Source of the DNA: Tetranychus cinnabarinus
Taxonomy: Eukaryota > Arthropoda > Arachnida > Trombidiformes > Tetranychidae
Assembly (NCBI GenBank): GCA_022266195.1
Contig: WHVY01000001.1
Coordinates: 18,538,001 to 18,602,000, forward strand
Length of the DNA: 64,000 nucleotides
Direction of reading: 5' to 3'
Notes under the pieces: generated by a model
Seen by the model: the letters and a program-made list of their open reading frames with translations, nothing else
Told to the model about the DNA's origin: nothing
Database searches by the model: none
Translations under genes and position numbers: made by a program
Shown: one piece after another, positions 1 through 9,335 of the stretch
Position numbering within the stretch: position 1 is the stretch's first letter
Layout: every line of letters begins with the position of its first letter

Positions 1-66
1 TGTTGATACTGGTTCTGTGTCCGTGGAGGCTCGCTTACGTCGTCTGAGCTCTGCTGATTCAGGATC
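1..66 (-). CDS. BRD8: BRD8 exon 4 (partial, continues off window)
   Basis: The sequence preceding it on the minus strand is a strong pyrimidine tract ending CACCTTAG, and the exon then reads open in the phase left by exon 3 (phase 0). The 22 codons are rich in Arg, Lys, Ser and Thr (DPESAELRRRKRAS and onward). They do not stop before the window edge. This tail replaces the 13 intronic residues that a naive ORF would add. Confidence 0.8.
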
Positions 67-3000
67 CTAAGGTGAAAAGAAAAAGGAAATAAATTTTATT
101 AAAATTGAAACTATTATGATTTCAGATTTAAAAGAAAACGATCAATGCATCAAACCCATTGAGCTTGAAAACAATTTCTTACATGAGCATCTGAAGATGT
201 TGAAATATTACTGCGGCGTCCTCTTGGTTTAGTTGGCTCATTCGTTGTTGATGTTGACTTTTGCTGAGTTTCTATAAAATCTTCGATCCCTTCAAGGATT
301 TCTTTTTGCATCTCTACAGCCATTTGATGAACATCATGATCAGCACTGTTATACATAATGGCATTTTGGAACATTAACATCATATCTCGCTGGAACTCTG
401 CAGTCGTTTTTATTTGACCGTTTTCAATCTTTTTCCTGATCGTGCATAAGTCCATAGGTCTATATACAACGGTTGAATATCCTTTTGCTTCACTATCGGT
501 GACTGGATGAGCAAATAGAGTAGAAAATTTGTGAGTTGTTGCCTGTCTCCATAAAAGCATGATTGATTTTTTCCACATTTTGCTCTCTTTTTGATTCTCA
601 ATTTCTTCACTCGTCAAAATAGCCGATGCGGGACTGTTAGGGGCTGATTCAGTCACAGAAGATGCTTTACTAGTAGGTGCTGTTGTAGGAGCAGAAGTTG
701 GAACCTTAATTAAAGTTGGTACTAGGGAAATGTTTGTATTGTCAGATGATTCTTCTCCGGCAGATGTTTCTGCACTAACAGTTTGAGGTGGTGGTGGTGG
801 CGGAAGAACCGAAGATGATATGATAGGAGCTTTTTTAACGCTAGTAGGTGTAGAAACTGAATCAGTGGTTACAACCGAGGATGACACAGAGGTTGTAATT
901 GTAATTGATGAAGTAGTTGATGCAGTAGTAGTTGAGCTCTGTTCATCAATTGGCGCTTGTTCTTCTTCAGAACTAGTTTTATCTTTATTTGTACGAACAC
1001 GAACTGATCGCCTGGTAGGCGCTGTTGGAGGTGTCGCAGCGACTTGAACTGAGGTGCGTTTTCGTTTACGTGAGGCTGTCGAAGAGTTTATCGAAACTGG
1101 GGGTACAGATTTCGCTGGTGTAGCTGGAGGATTATCATCTGATTCTGATTTTTCTTCAACTTTAACGCTCTTAATATCAATTTTGTTCGAGCTTTCATCT
1201 TTCGACTCTTTAGATTCTATCAGCTCTTGCTTTATTTCAGTCGTTATTTGATCGCTGGAAGTTATAGATTTATCAACAGCAGCTTTTACCACAGTAGAAA
1301 TAGTAGCATCTAATGTTACAGTTGGAATTTTCGCATCTACAACAGTTAAAGCTGATGTATTTTCTTCGCTTGTATCTGAAATTGTTACAACATCAGCATC
1401 ATTTTTGGTTAATTGCTCAGATTCCGCTTGTTTAGCTTCATCTGTGCTTTGAGTTTCTATCACAGACTCTTCACTTGGCTCAACCTTATTCGTTACATTT
1501 GTTTCTGTTTGTTCAACAGTATTAGCAGTATTAGTAAGCACTTCAGGAACATTTTCTTTAACTTCAACCATTTCAACATCTTGAATGGTAGTTTCCGTTT
1601 GATCGGTTTCCCTTGAAGGTGATGAGACAGCTTTGATAGATGTGGTTGAAGTTGTCTCTAATAGTTTGGTAAGAGTTGGAGAAGATGAAACGGCTGGTGG
1701 AGATGACAAGTCTCTCGCTTGTATTGAAGATGATTCGGATGTTTCTTTACCGATAGTTTTGTTTTCAACAGCAATTGTTTCCGTAGATTGATTTGATGCA
1801 GATAATGAAGTTGTGGGTATCCTAGGTAAAGTTGGAGATGTAATGGAACTGGATGGGAAGAAATGACCGTGAGTAGTTGATGGAGGTGTTCTCTGCTGCA
1901 TATCCTTTACAGTAGACGGAGATAGAATATTATACGGCACAGCTACATTAGCTGATGGAGATGGACTTTGTAGGAGATGAGTAAGTAAAGGTGATGTTGA
2001 TGGCGAAGAGACAACGGGTGAGGGCATGACTTTTGTCTTTTCTGGCGTTTGAGGTGTTTGTTGTGATTGAGGAGTTTGAGTTTGTGTCTGTATTTGTATT
2101 GGTAGTTGTGGCTGCGGTTGTGGTTGAATTTGTGCTTGCGTTTGTGGTTGCGGTTGCAGTTGTGGTTGCGGTTGTGGCTGTGGTTGAGGTTGTGCCGTCG
2201 TTTGTTGCTGTGGTAATTGTTGAGATAATGGAATTTGTTGCGATGTTGTAGTAAGAGTTTGAGTAGGTGTAGTAGATTGGGAATTCTCGGTATCCGTTGA
2301 AGGAGGTTCAATTTTAACAGTCAATGGCTCAGGTAAAGATGTCTTTTCAGGAATATCTGAAAACTCGGATTTAGCTTTGGTTTCATTCTCATTCGGTGAT
2401 GCTGCTGGATTTGATTTTGTGGACTTAGGCGATCTTATCATAACCAAATGTCGATTAGCCTTCATTTGAGCTATCTTAGCTTCTCTTTCTACGAGCCATT
2501 TCTCGTGTTCTTCTTTCTCAATCTCTTTGTTCTTTTCTTCTTTCTGCATCCTTTCAAATACTTCTTTGAACTTATCTGGACCCGCTTTGCCAGATTTGAA
2601 CAGATCCAATTCATCTCGCAAATCGATACACTCTTTCTTCTCTTTAATTAACAATTCTTTTAATTCGTCAATACGCTTTTGTGTAAGTTCCAATACGATT
2701 AAGTCTTGAGCCGTATTTTCTCCTCGTTCTCCTCGTTTGCGTCTGAAATAAAATAGATGAAAAGAGGTTAGAAATCTTGAGCATAACTATGAAAGAAATT
2801 GCAGTAATATTGTCTAATAAATAAGTTTCAATATCTGCCAATTGCACCTTATTTAAAAGAAACCAAAATCACAACAAAGTTAATAAACTTAAAAGTAGAG
2901 AAAAGCAAGAATTTACTTTGGAGTTTCAACATTTTCCAACAATTCTGAATACTGAAGAGCGCAATTTTTCTGCGAAAACCAATCTGTGGGCCTATTAGGT

Positions 3001-3310
3001 TCACCAAAACATTTAAGTGATCGAGAAACCGAATACCTGAAAAATAAAAATGGACATAAATTACACGAAGCTCAAAGTGAAAATTCAAATGGTTTGAATA
3101 TTGAGAAAAGTGAAAGTGACAGAGAGTAAGAGTAAAAGAAACAGAAGCAATAACATACCAGTTTTGATCCCCAGATCGATGGACCGAAGAAGCAAGAGCC
3201 AATTTTTCTCGAATGGACCATTTGTCAATTGGTGTCTGTTTCAATCTAAAGCCAGGGCGATATGATGAAGATGGTGTACTTCGGCATGGTGGATTTGAAA
3301 GTGTGCTCAT
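1..3310 (-). CDS. BRD8: BRD8 homologue, bromodomain subunit of NuA4/TIP60 complex (3' end off window)
   Basis: Joined exons are 3159-3310, 2917-3036, 183-2742 and 1-66 (complement), with GT-AG junctions and a continuous frame, giving at least 966 residues. The N-terminus (about residues 30-90) is the BRD8 SANT-like block: WSIREKLALASSVHRSGDQNW, then an RPTDWFSQKNC..QYSELLE stretch closely matching human BRD8. A charged coiled coil follows (about 91-190), then a long Ser/Thr/Pro/Gln-rich linker with a Gln-Pro run, and one bromodomain at about 811-915. The bromodomain keeps the YRPMDL ZA-loop motif and the acetyl-lysine-contacting Asn (889, in MYNS). The family is a nuclear acetyl-histone reader in the TIP60/NuA4 acetyltransferase complex; that role is taken from the family. 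Upstream sequence on this strand shows no obvious TATA box. Identity is secure; only the C-terminus is missing. Confidence 0.95.
183..2742 (-). CDS. BRD8: BRD8 exon 3 (coiled coil, Q/P-rich linker, bromodomain)
   Basis: A 2,560-nt exon whose acceptor is TTTTATTTCAG and donor CAT|GTAAGAAA. It opens with KRKRGERGE, as in human BRD8, followed by a Lys/Glu-rich coiled coil. The linker has short conserved islands (VMIRSP; SPxxxLLxHLLQS; SPTLTKLLE) also seen in BRD8 relatives, and a Gln-Pro repeat around 2050-2230. The bromodomain maps to about 270-584. The frame would run on to a TGA at 150-152, but that stop lies inside the next intron. Confidence 0.92.
2917..3036 (-). CDS. BRD8: BRD8 exon 2
   Basis: A 120-nt exon between acceptor TTTTTATTTTTCAG and donor GTAAATTC. 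It completes the split Trp and encodes the rest of the SANT-like block, including the PTDWFSQKNC and QYSELLE motifs, up to TPK with a split Lys. It is flanked by introns of 122 and 174 bp. The motifs match the corresponding human BRD8 segment almost residue for residue. Confidence 0.93.
3159..3310 (-). CDS. BRD8: BRD8 exon 1 (start codon, SANT-like block)
   Basis: The ATG is at 3310-3308. The exon encodes about 50 residues ending in RSGDQNW, with the Trp codon split TG|G at donor GTATGTTA. The start is chosen because the open frame begins just before the conserved WSIREKL block and no earlier in-frame ATG is evident. Phase 2 at its 3' end matches exon 2. Confidence 0.93.
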
Positions 3311-4893
3311 TGAAGATGAAGTTTATAGTGGAAAGTAAAAAAATCAAAGTACAAAAAATGTAGTACACAATCCAGATCTTCAGCAACCTCTCAAACTGCG
3401 CCTATATTTATGACTGTCTGAGGCTAAGGCTCACAGCAGTATAGGGATAATTTATAAATTGAAAGACGTTTTGGTTAATAAAGAAAGATTTTGTTGTCTG
3501 AACATAAACAGAGATTATAAGATGTAAAACGACGTAGATTAGGATTACACAAAACTAGAAGTCGATTTAAACCGCATTTCATAATTATAATCTACACTTC
3601 TCGAAACATTACTGATGGAAGTTTGATTGAAAGTGATCTGCTTTGCCGCTTTATTTACTATACTAGTTACTATTTATTCAAATAGATGGCAGGTTACACA
3701 GGTTGAGAAAACTTAACCGAAAGATAATTACATTACAATTGTAACTCTTTTAAAGAAGTGTTAATTACACACAACATATTATGTACAACAAGCTGATCCC
3801 GATCATAACACAATAGATAATAAACACAATAATCTAATTTCATGAATCGTATTGAGTGTTTTCAAATCTTTTGTTGTCAAAATTTCTTAAAAGTTTTACA
3901 GTTTTATTTACTCGGAACATTTATCTTACATCTGAATCAGATGATCTGATCCAGCCTAAGTAAGCATCTCTGTTGTTCATTTGTGATCAATCTCTTAAAC
4001 CATGAGATAAGTGATAGATTCGACTATTTTTCAATCAATCTTTCCTCAAATTTTGCATTTGGGTGAATTTCAGACTTTGAAATGCAATCTACTCGATAAC
4101 TGATCCCAGTTTTTACTATTGAATGTGTCAGAATGGATAGTTAAATCGACAACAGAAACTGCAGTGACTTTGAGAACAGAAAAAATCTGAAACTTTGGTT
4201 TCTGTTTTTTTTTTCTGTTTCAAGTTGATTTAGAAGAGTCTGAATTGTGTTTATAAGGATTAACAAGATGAATAAAAAGATTGAAGGATTTAATTAAAGA
4301 TAGTCGGTAATCCTTGAGGCTCTAAGGCTGCTCATGTAATCCTCATCACAGCAAGGGTGGTAAAGATTCAGGTTAAATCAAAGGTAAGGGGTTCGAATGA
4401 AAAATGCAAATATTTTCCACTTTCTTCAATTCTCATTATCTCTTAGTCAACATCAACTTATCGTAAACGAAACACCATTTACATTCTCATCGTTATAAGT
4501 TTGATCCATATGCTATATTACATTTTAATAAAGAGACAAAAATAAAAATATTGCAAAAGATTAGACAGTTTCAATATTGATAAAATTCAATCTGAACCAT
4601 TTTCAAGCTGCCTTTATTAGTTTTTCATTAATATTTTTGAGAGAAAATCATCAGTTAATAAAGAAATCGAAATGATTTTCGATGGCATTCCAATTCGATT
4701 CAAAAAAGTAAGAGATTTCCACAATTTACCAAAAACTGTAGAACTACGATTTTCGGTTAAAAGGAAGTACATGTAAATTTTATTTTAGCAAATCAAATAC
4801 AGCTTAAACAGAATAAACTAATGAACACTGAATTTGCTTGAAACTGATGCAAGAACAAGTCATCTCTCTTGAAAAATTCAAGGATGAACAATG
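3311..4893. other. Intergenic, no gene seen
   Basis: This stretch holds the presumed BRD8 promoter and 5' UTR next to 3310 and then AT-rich sequence up to the promoter block of the first secreted-peptide gene. There is no ORF of note. A GGTTCGAAT-like word at about 4390 resembles a tRNA B box but no tRNA fold surrounds it. Confidence 0.6.
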
Positions 4894-4964
4894 ATAATGT
4901 TTATTCAAGTCAAATGATACAATTTGTTTGATATGTTGGAAACTCGTGAATTCTGGTATAAAAG
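4894..4964 (+). promoter_or_regulatory. Conserved promoter block and TATA box of secreted-peptide gene A
   Basis: A 27-bp block at 4894-4920 contains TGTTTATTCAAGTC and ends AATGATAC. TATAAAAG follows at 4957-4964, about 94 bp before the ATG. The same two elements at nearly the same spacing precede the three other copies in the cluster. A further shared segment, AAAGTGACTCTGA, lies about 45 bp downstream of the TATA box, near the likely transcription start. Confidence 0.75.
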
Positions 4965-5057
4965 CCAATTATCTGTGATGGCAATTGGCCAGTAAAGCAT
5001 CAAAGTGACTCTGAAATTTTGTTTTTGAAATAAAATAAAAAAGTGAAAACATTTGAA

Positions 5058-5294
5058 ATGAAGTTGTTTCCATCTGTTCTCGTGCTACTTTTGTTCACCA
5101 GCATTACACTGTTCAGTCTCGTTTCATCAGACTCTGATGGGGATCAAGCACTCAATGTTATCCCATCTGTGCTCGATCAATCAAATAAACCGGAAAATCC
5201 GGTGAAATATGGATTCGATTATTATAAAGAAAAATTTTTGCAAGCCACACAACCTGATAAAAACTCAAGTAATACAACAAAACCGATAAAATAA
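5058..5294 (+). CDS. Small secreted peptide A (78 aa), unknown function
   Basis: This single-exon ORF starts MKLFPSVLVLLLF with a clear signal peptide (about residues 1-24, likely cleaved after LVSS), leaving a mature chain of about 54 residues. The mature part has no cysteine, two potential N-glycosylation sites (NSS, NTT), and a NKxxNPxxYG motif shared with gene B. The ATG at 5058 is chosen over an upstream in-frame GTG because all paralogues begin MKL at the same place after a GTGAAAAC..TTGAAATG leader. An AATAAA at 5365-5370 could be its poly(A) signal. I do not recognise the family. A lineage-specific secreted (salivary, cuticular or glandular) peptide is a guess from size and signal peptide only. 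Confidence 0.8.
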   Translation: MKLFPSVLVLLLFTSITLFSLVSSDSDGDQALNVIPSVLDQSNKPENPVKYGFDYYKEKFLQATQPDKNSSNTTKPIK

Positions 5295-5879
5295 TATTAA
5301 TAATTAGAAATACTGAACAATTCGAAGCCAAACTGTAAAAGTAAAAATCATATTTATATTCATTAATAAATAAATATAATTGCATTCTATTGCATTGAAT
5401 CTATTTTTGCAATTTTTTTCGATCAATCGTGATTTTCGATATTTACTCTTATTGAAGAGCATTTATTTTGAATATTTAGATCTTCCATTTTGTAAATCAT
5501 TCTCTATTACTTTTTTGAACGCGAAATTTTAGCAATTATTTTTGCTTTCAATGAAAATTCTGTCTCACTGTTGACTGGCAGTTTATTTGATGTGAGATAA
5601 AAAACGAGCAAAGACCGATTTAAAATAAAAAGTTATTAAAGTTTTTCATTTTCCTGCTGTCATAGAATTAGTTTCATAAATTGCTATTTCAATTTTTCAC
5701 ATTTACAATGAGAACAATCAGACTAAACAGTCGAAAAATTTTAAACATTTAGTGTTAGTCGAATTCGAAAGAAAAACCAGATTTGTACAACCAGAAGTGG
5801 CAAATTAAACAAACAGACCCAAGCTCTCATGAAACATTATTTAATCGCGAACTTGGTCCAAATATTTATTTCAACTCTT
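5295..5879. other. 3' flank of gene A, no gene seen
   Basis: AT-rich sequence. It includes the likely poly(A) signal of gene A at 5365-5370. Nothing else supportable is seen. Confidence 0.55.
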
Positions 5880-6080
5880 TTTTGCCCATCTACTGACATC
5901 TTTATCATCATTATCCACTAAGTTTTTCACTTTCTTTCCTTGGTTAAAAATCGAGCACCAAACAACTCGACAATCGATTGCTATTTTATCATAACAATGT
6001 CTTTGTGTATAAAAATCGATGATTCATCAATTGATTATGTATTAGTTTAGTTCATCCTTGAATTTGTCTGAGATAGAAGA
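5880..6080 (-). pseudogene. Decayed promoter and leader of a minus-strand secreted-peptide copy
   Basis: Read on the minus strand, about 5890-6050 aligns by eye with the promoter and leader of intact gene C (8680-8850). Shared segments are CAAGGAT.AAC, GATGATTTTTAAA-like, a decayed TATA (TATACACAAAG against TATAAAAAGC), and GATTGTCRAGTTGT..CTCGA. The conserved block has lost about 20 bp, the TATA box is altered and no signal-peptide ORF follows. I infer a dead copy of the C-type gene, divergent from gene B just as C is divergent from copy D. Confidence 0.5.
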
Positions 6081-6116
6081 TGACTTCTATCAGTTTTCAT
6101 TAGATTTAGATCGTCC

Positions 6117-6125
6117 GAGATCATT
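6117..6125. repeat. Target site duplication, left copy
   Basis: GAGATCATT, repeated directly at 6629-6637 on the other side of the foldback element. It marks the insertion point. Confidence 0.85.
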
Positions 6126-6628
6126 GGGTCTCACTAAAAGACCAAAATTGGCCAAAAGACCAAAATTGGCCAAAAATGGCCAAAAATGGCCAAAATTGAT
6201 TTAAAACAATTGAAACATGTATATTTAATATTTTTCAATATAATTTAGCTTATCACTGATGCTCATTAAGTATTTTTAGACTAAAAAAAGTTGTAATTAG
6301 CTTAAAACATTAAGATTACAATTAAATAACAAATTGAAGCAAATTTGGATACGATCCCTCAAATTTTTACAACAACAGATGGCAGCACATTTTGAGGGAC
6401 CGTATCCAAATTTGCTTCAATTTGTTATTTAATTGTAATCTTAATGTTTTAAGCTAATTACAACTTTTTTTAGTCTAAAAATACTTAATGAGCATCAGTG
6501 ATAAGCTAAATTATATTGAAAAATATTAAATATACATGTTTCAATTGTTTTAAATCAATTTTGGCCATTTTTGGCCATTTTTGGCCAATTTTGGTCTTTT
6601 GGCCAATTTTGGTCTTTTAGTGAGACCC
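6126..6628. mobile_element. Foldback MITE with 238-bp inverted arms
   Basis: The arms at 6126-6363 and 6391-6628 are inverted copies differing at about one visible position near the centre, around a 27-bp loop. The ends read GGGTCTCACT and AGTGAGACCC. The element is flanked by a direct 9-bp duplication GAGATCATT (6117-6125 and 6629-6637; 10 bp if the terminal C is counted). Each arm carries short internal repeats of GACCAAAATTGGCCAAAA type. There is no coding capacity. Long arms with a 9-bp target duplication fit a Mutator-like or foldback non-autonomous element. Nearly perfect arms suggest recent arrival. Confidence 0.9.
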
Positions 6629-6637
6629 GAGATCATT
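6629..6637. repeat. Target site duplication, right copy
   Basis: GAGATCATT, matching 6117-6125. Confidence 0.85.
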
Positions 6638-6926
6638 CTGGATAAGATGTGTTTGATACGATAGCATAAAATTCATAAAGTTAGTTAAAGTTTTCCATTG
6701 TTGAATAATTCTTGTTGTACAATTTTCGAAATCTCTTAAAATGGAATTATTTTCAAACCTTTATTTTATTGTTTAATTTGGTTTGAACAAACATCAACGC
6801 TTTTCGCGTGGAAACTTTTTAGCCTGAGTAAATTTTGCTTGAAAGAGTCAATTAACTGTTGATGAATGAGTCACATTTCAGGTTGGAATATATGAATCAT
6901 TGTTTGACTAACAATCATAAACAGTG

Positions 6927-6994
6927 ATAATGTTTATTCTAATTGAATGATACCAGTTGGGTCGATGTAACGAAAACTCATGAAGTATAAAAAG
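6927..6994 (+). promoter_or_regulatory. Conserved promoter block and TATA box of secreted-peptide gene B
   Basis: The block at 6927-6953 (ATAATGTTTATTCTAATT, ending GAATGATAC) is followed by TATAAAAAG at 6986-6994, about 100 bp before the ATG. An upstream word, AATCATTGTTTGA, is shared with copy D. The TCAGAGTGACTCT segment downstream is shared with A and D. Confidence 0.75.
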
Positions 6995-7093
6995 TCAATT
7001 ATTGAGGATTGAGGCACTATATTAATTGTTTATCAAGTTATCAGAGTGACTCTCAGATTCTGGTTTCAAATGTGAAAAGTAACAACAGTGGAA

Positions 7094-7366
7094 ATGAAAT
7101 TGTTTCAATCTGTTCTCTTGCTTCTTTCGTTTACTGCCACTTCACTGGTTAGTCTTATTAGTGCACAAGACGACGCACAACACGTTGCTATGGCTCTTAA
7201 TGGTCTATCAAGTGGAGCTTTATGTCAAGAAGACCCGAACAAAGTACCAAATCCTCTTCAGTATGGAACTGGAGCTTTCAATGCGAAGACTGGTGGCTTA
7301 ATCTTTCCTCCAGGATATTGTGATCAGTATGTGTTTTCATCTCCAAAACCTACAGAATCCTCCTGA
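7094..7366 (+). CDS. Small secreted peptide B (90 aa), unknown function
   Basis: Signal peptide MKLFQSVLLLLSF..SLISA (about 24 residues) is followed by a mature chain of about 66 residues. The chain has two cysteines (ALCQEDP and GYCDQY) that could form one disulphide, the motif NKVPNPLQYG shared with gene A, and a NAKTGGLIF segment resembling the repeat in gene C. The ATG at 7094 is preferred to the in-frame GTG at 7088 by comparison with the paralogues. No canonical AATAAA follows; ATTAAA at 7444-7449 is the best candidate. The function is not recognised. Its upstream region is paralogous to that of copy D. Confidence 0.8.
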   Translation: MKLFQSVLLLLSFTATSLVSLISAQDDAQHVAMALNGLSSGALCQEDPNKVPNPLQYGTGAFNAKTGGLIFPPGYCDQYVFSSPKPTESS

Positions 7367-8173
7367 TAATTGGAAATACAAATCTAATGTAAAGAAAATG
7401 ATTTTCATATTATTTACTGAAAAATCTAATTAACTTGAATCGCATTAAATAACTTCATATTAAATTATTTTTTGAAACTTTTGTTTACTTTCAATTTTTC
7501 GAGTATTTATTTTTAGTATTTAAAAATCTCGAAGATTTTTCTCTGAGCTGTTTTTCAAATTCCGTGTTTGAATGCTCAGATGGTTAACAACAATAAGAAA
7601 AGGCAAGTTAATTTTAGACTTTCATTGTTGTTTTTTCAAAACTTAGAGCTGTACTGAATATTTTACTGAATTTGACTGAATAACAATTACCATTTTTACA
7701 GTACATTTCAAGTCTAAAAGTGATAAAGTGATGGTGTAATATGTGACCTGAACGCTACTTAGACAACAGAGTTACTAGCCTTGCAATTGTTACATAGCAT
7801 AGCGTAGCATGCGTTAGTTTTGAAGCTATTAAGATATGGCTTGCAAAGTTTGACAGTAAAGCGTACACGATTTGGGTGCTCGAATTTTTTTCCAGGCCTC
7901 AATACCAGATTTTTTTAATTATTGCTGGCAATAGGCCAAGGAAATGTCGAATTTTGCTGTCAGCGACCGCCAATTATCGTTGATGGCCGTTTAGTCCTTC
8001 TTTTAGTCGTTAAAAGCCAAGAAAATTTCCGTTAAATTAAGTCTGATTTTGTGCAAATCTGTCGAGCGATCTGGCGATATTTTGCATTATTTACACTTGA
8101 AAAGCATTGCATTGAAAGTGAATTTTAAAAAATTAGAAAGAGATTGTTCTCCATTTGTGTAAATATAATCATA
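7367..8173. other. Intergenic, with a compositionally distinct patch
   Basis: After the 3' flank of gene B, about 7730-8100 is visibly richer in CpG and G+C than its surroundings. No ORF, terminal repeats or RNA gene could be seen. It may be a degraded transposon fragment; that is inference from composition only. Confidence 0.4.
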
Positions 8174-8179
8174 TTTATT
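8174..8179 (-). terminator. Putative poly(A) signal of gene C
   Basis: AATAAA on the minus strand, about 100 bp past the stop codon of gene C, in the context TCAATAAATATG. Confidence 0.5.
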
Positions 8180-8278
8180 GAGCAAATTTAGATAACATTA
8201 TTTAAAGCACCATTTAAAATTACCTGGTGATTAGCTCTTTCAATTAACAAGAGCATTCAGTCAGTTTTGTGGGTTACA

Positions 8279-8674
8279 TCAAGCTTTTACCCCATTTGTA
8301 CCATTTTGGTACAAAAGTCCTTCAGTTCTGATGTTCGTCTTCTCAACTACATTCTGTAAAGCATTGTTTTTCGAACCTTCTTTCGGAGTCAACTTCCCGT
8401 TCAAGAGGCCATCGACAGCCAGAACATTGCCCTGGACATCTGAAATGTCTGTATCTTTTCTTGTATACAAAAATCCTTCGGTTTTGTTATTTGCAGCAGT
8501 AACAGTCTTCTGTAAAATTGTTTCATCATTACCATCGCTTGAAATAACCGCATTATCAGTCACTTTATTGACCATCCCAAGCACAGTCTGCACATCAGAT
8601 TCTGCTGAGGTGGGACTAAACATGGAAATTCCAGCGAACAAAAGAAGCGATAGAATAGAGCCGCACAATTTCAT
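8279..8674 (-). CDS. Small secreted peptide C (131 aa) with internal repeat, unknown function
   Basis: Begins MKLCGSILSLLLFAG with a signal peptide of about 24 residues. The frame is open for 23 more codons upstream, but the ATG at 8674 is chosen because it aligns with the MKL start and GTGAAAAC..TTGAAATG leader of the other copies. The mature chain has no cysteine and appears internally duplicated: LQKTVTAANNKTEGFLY and LQNVVEKTNIRTEGLLY recur about 50 residues apart, each preceded by a VQ..VL..V segment. Possible N-glycosylation sites are NKT and NGT. AATAAA at 8174-8179 (minus) is a plausible poly(A) signal. It lies head-to-head with broken copy D. The function is unknown. Confidence 0.78.
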   Translation of the reverse strand: MKLCGSILSLLLFAGISMFSPTSAESDVQTVLGMVNKVTDNAVISSDGNDETILQKTVTAANNKTEGFLYTRKDTDISDVQGNVLAVDGLLNGKLTPKEGSKNNALQNVVEKTNIRTEGLLYQNGTNGVKA

Positions 8675-8765
8675 TTCAACTGTTTTCACTTTTTTCACTA
8701 AACTTTTCAATTTAAGTCGAGTATAAGACAACTTGACAATCAATTGATATTATCCCATGACTATG

Positions 8766-8829
8766 CTTTTTATACAAAACTTTAAAAATCATCAATCAAA
8801 CTGCATCATTCGATTTGAGTAAACATTAT
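8766..8829 (-). promoter_or_regulatory. Conserved promoter block and TATA box of secreted-peptide gene C
   Basis: On the minus strand the block (8829-8803) contains ATAATGTTTACTCAAATC and ends GAATGATGC. TATAAAAAG follows at 8774-8766. Its upstream extension, AAGGATTAACAA, also occurs before the block of gene A (AAGGATGAACAA), so the conserved unit is longer than 27 bp in those two copies. Confidence 0.75.
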
Positions 8830-9159
8830 AGTTGTTAATCCTTGAATTTATTCGTCATTGATTGTCCTCTAATATTCGTAAATTCAGATGCACGAGTTTA
8901 TTCTAAAATGAAGTTTAAACTTTGGTGTTAGTTTGCAAATGCTAATACCATGTTCTCAATCTCTTTCAATGGAATTATTTTCGAGCTTTATTTGTTTCAT
9001 TTTGTTTAAATAAACATTGACGCTATTTAAATGCAAGTTTTTTAGTCAAATTCTTCTGCGTCAATTTCACTCGAATGTGCCAAGCACCTGTTGATGTAGC
9101 AGTCATGTTTGCTATCCTAGTATAAGAATCATTGTTTGAAAATGTAACCATGCAAAATG

Positions 9160-9230
9160 AAAGTGTTTATTCAAGTCGATTGATACAGTTCAGATGATTC
9201 ATTGGAAAGTCATGAAAGCTGGTGTAAAAT
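9160..9230 (+). promoter_or_regulatory. Conserved promoter block of copy D, with degenerate TATA box
   Basis: The block at 9160-9186 contains TGTTTATTCAAGTCGATTGATAC. The TATA position reads TGTAAAAT (9223-9230), one base off the TATAAAA of the intact copies. This decay agrees with the frameshift in the gene itself. Confidence 0.65.
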
Positions 9231-9335
9231 CTAATTAATTTTTAGTAAACATTAATTGCTTATAAAGTTATCAAAGTGACTCTGAGATTTTGTTATTTAT
9301 CTTTGAAAATAAAATAAAAAGGGAAAACAGTTGAA

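Noticed and set aside
1943..2311. Out-of-frame open frame with His/Asn/Arg repeats in the BRD8 exon
   Set aside because: It is an alternate-frame reading of the Gln-Pro-rich coding region. The BRD8 frame is fixed by conserved domains on both sides.
4330..4400. Possible tRNA or tRNA-derived SINE (GGTTCGAAT-like B box)
   Set aside because: No A box at suitable distance and no cloverleaf pairing could be drawn.
8331..8726. 131-codon plus-strand open frame
   Set aside because: It is antisense to gene C, whose signal peptide, leader and promoter match the paralogues. The plus-strand frame has no such support.
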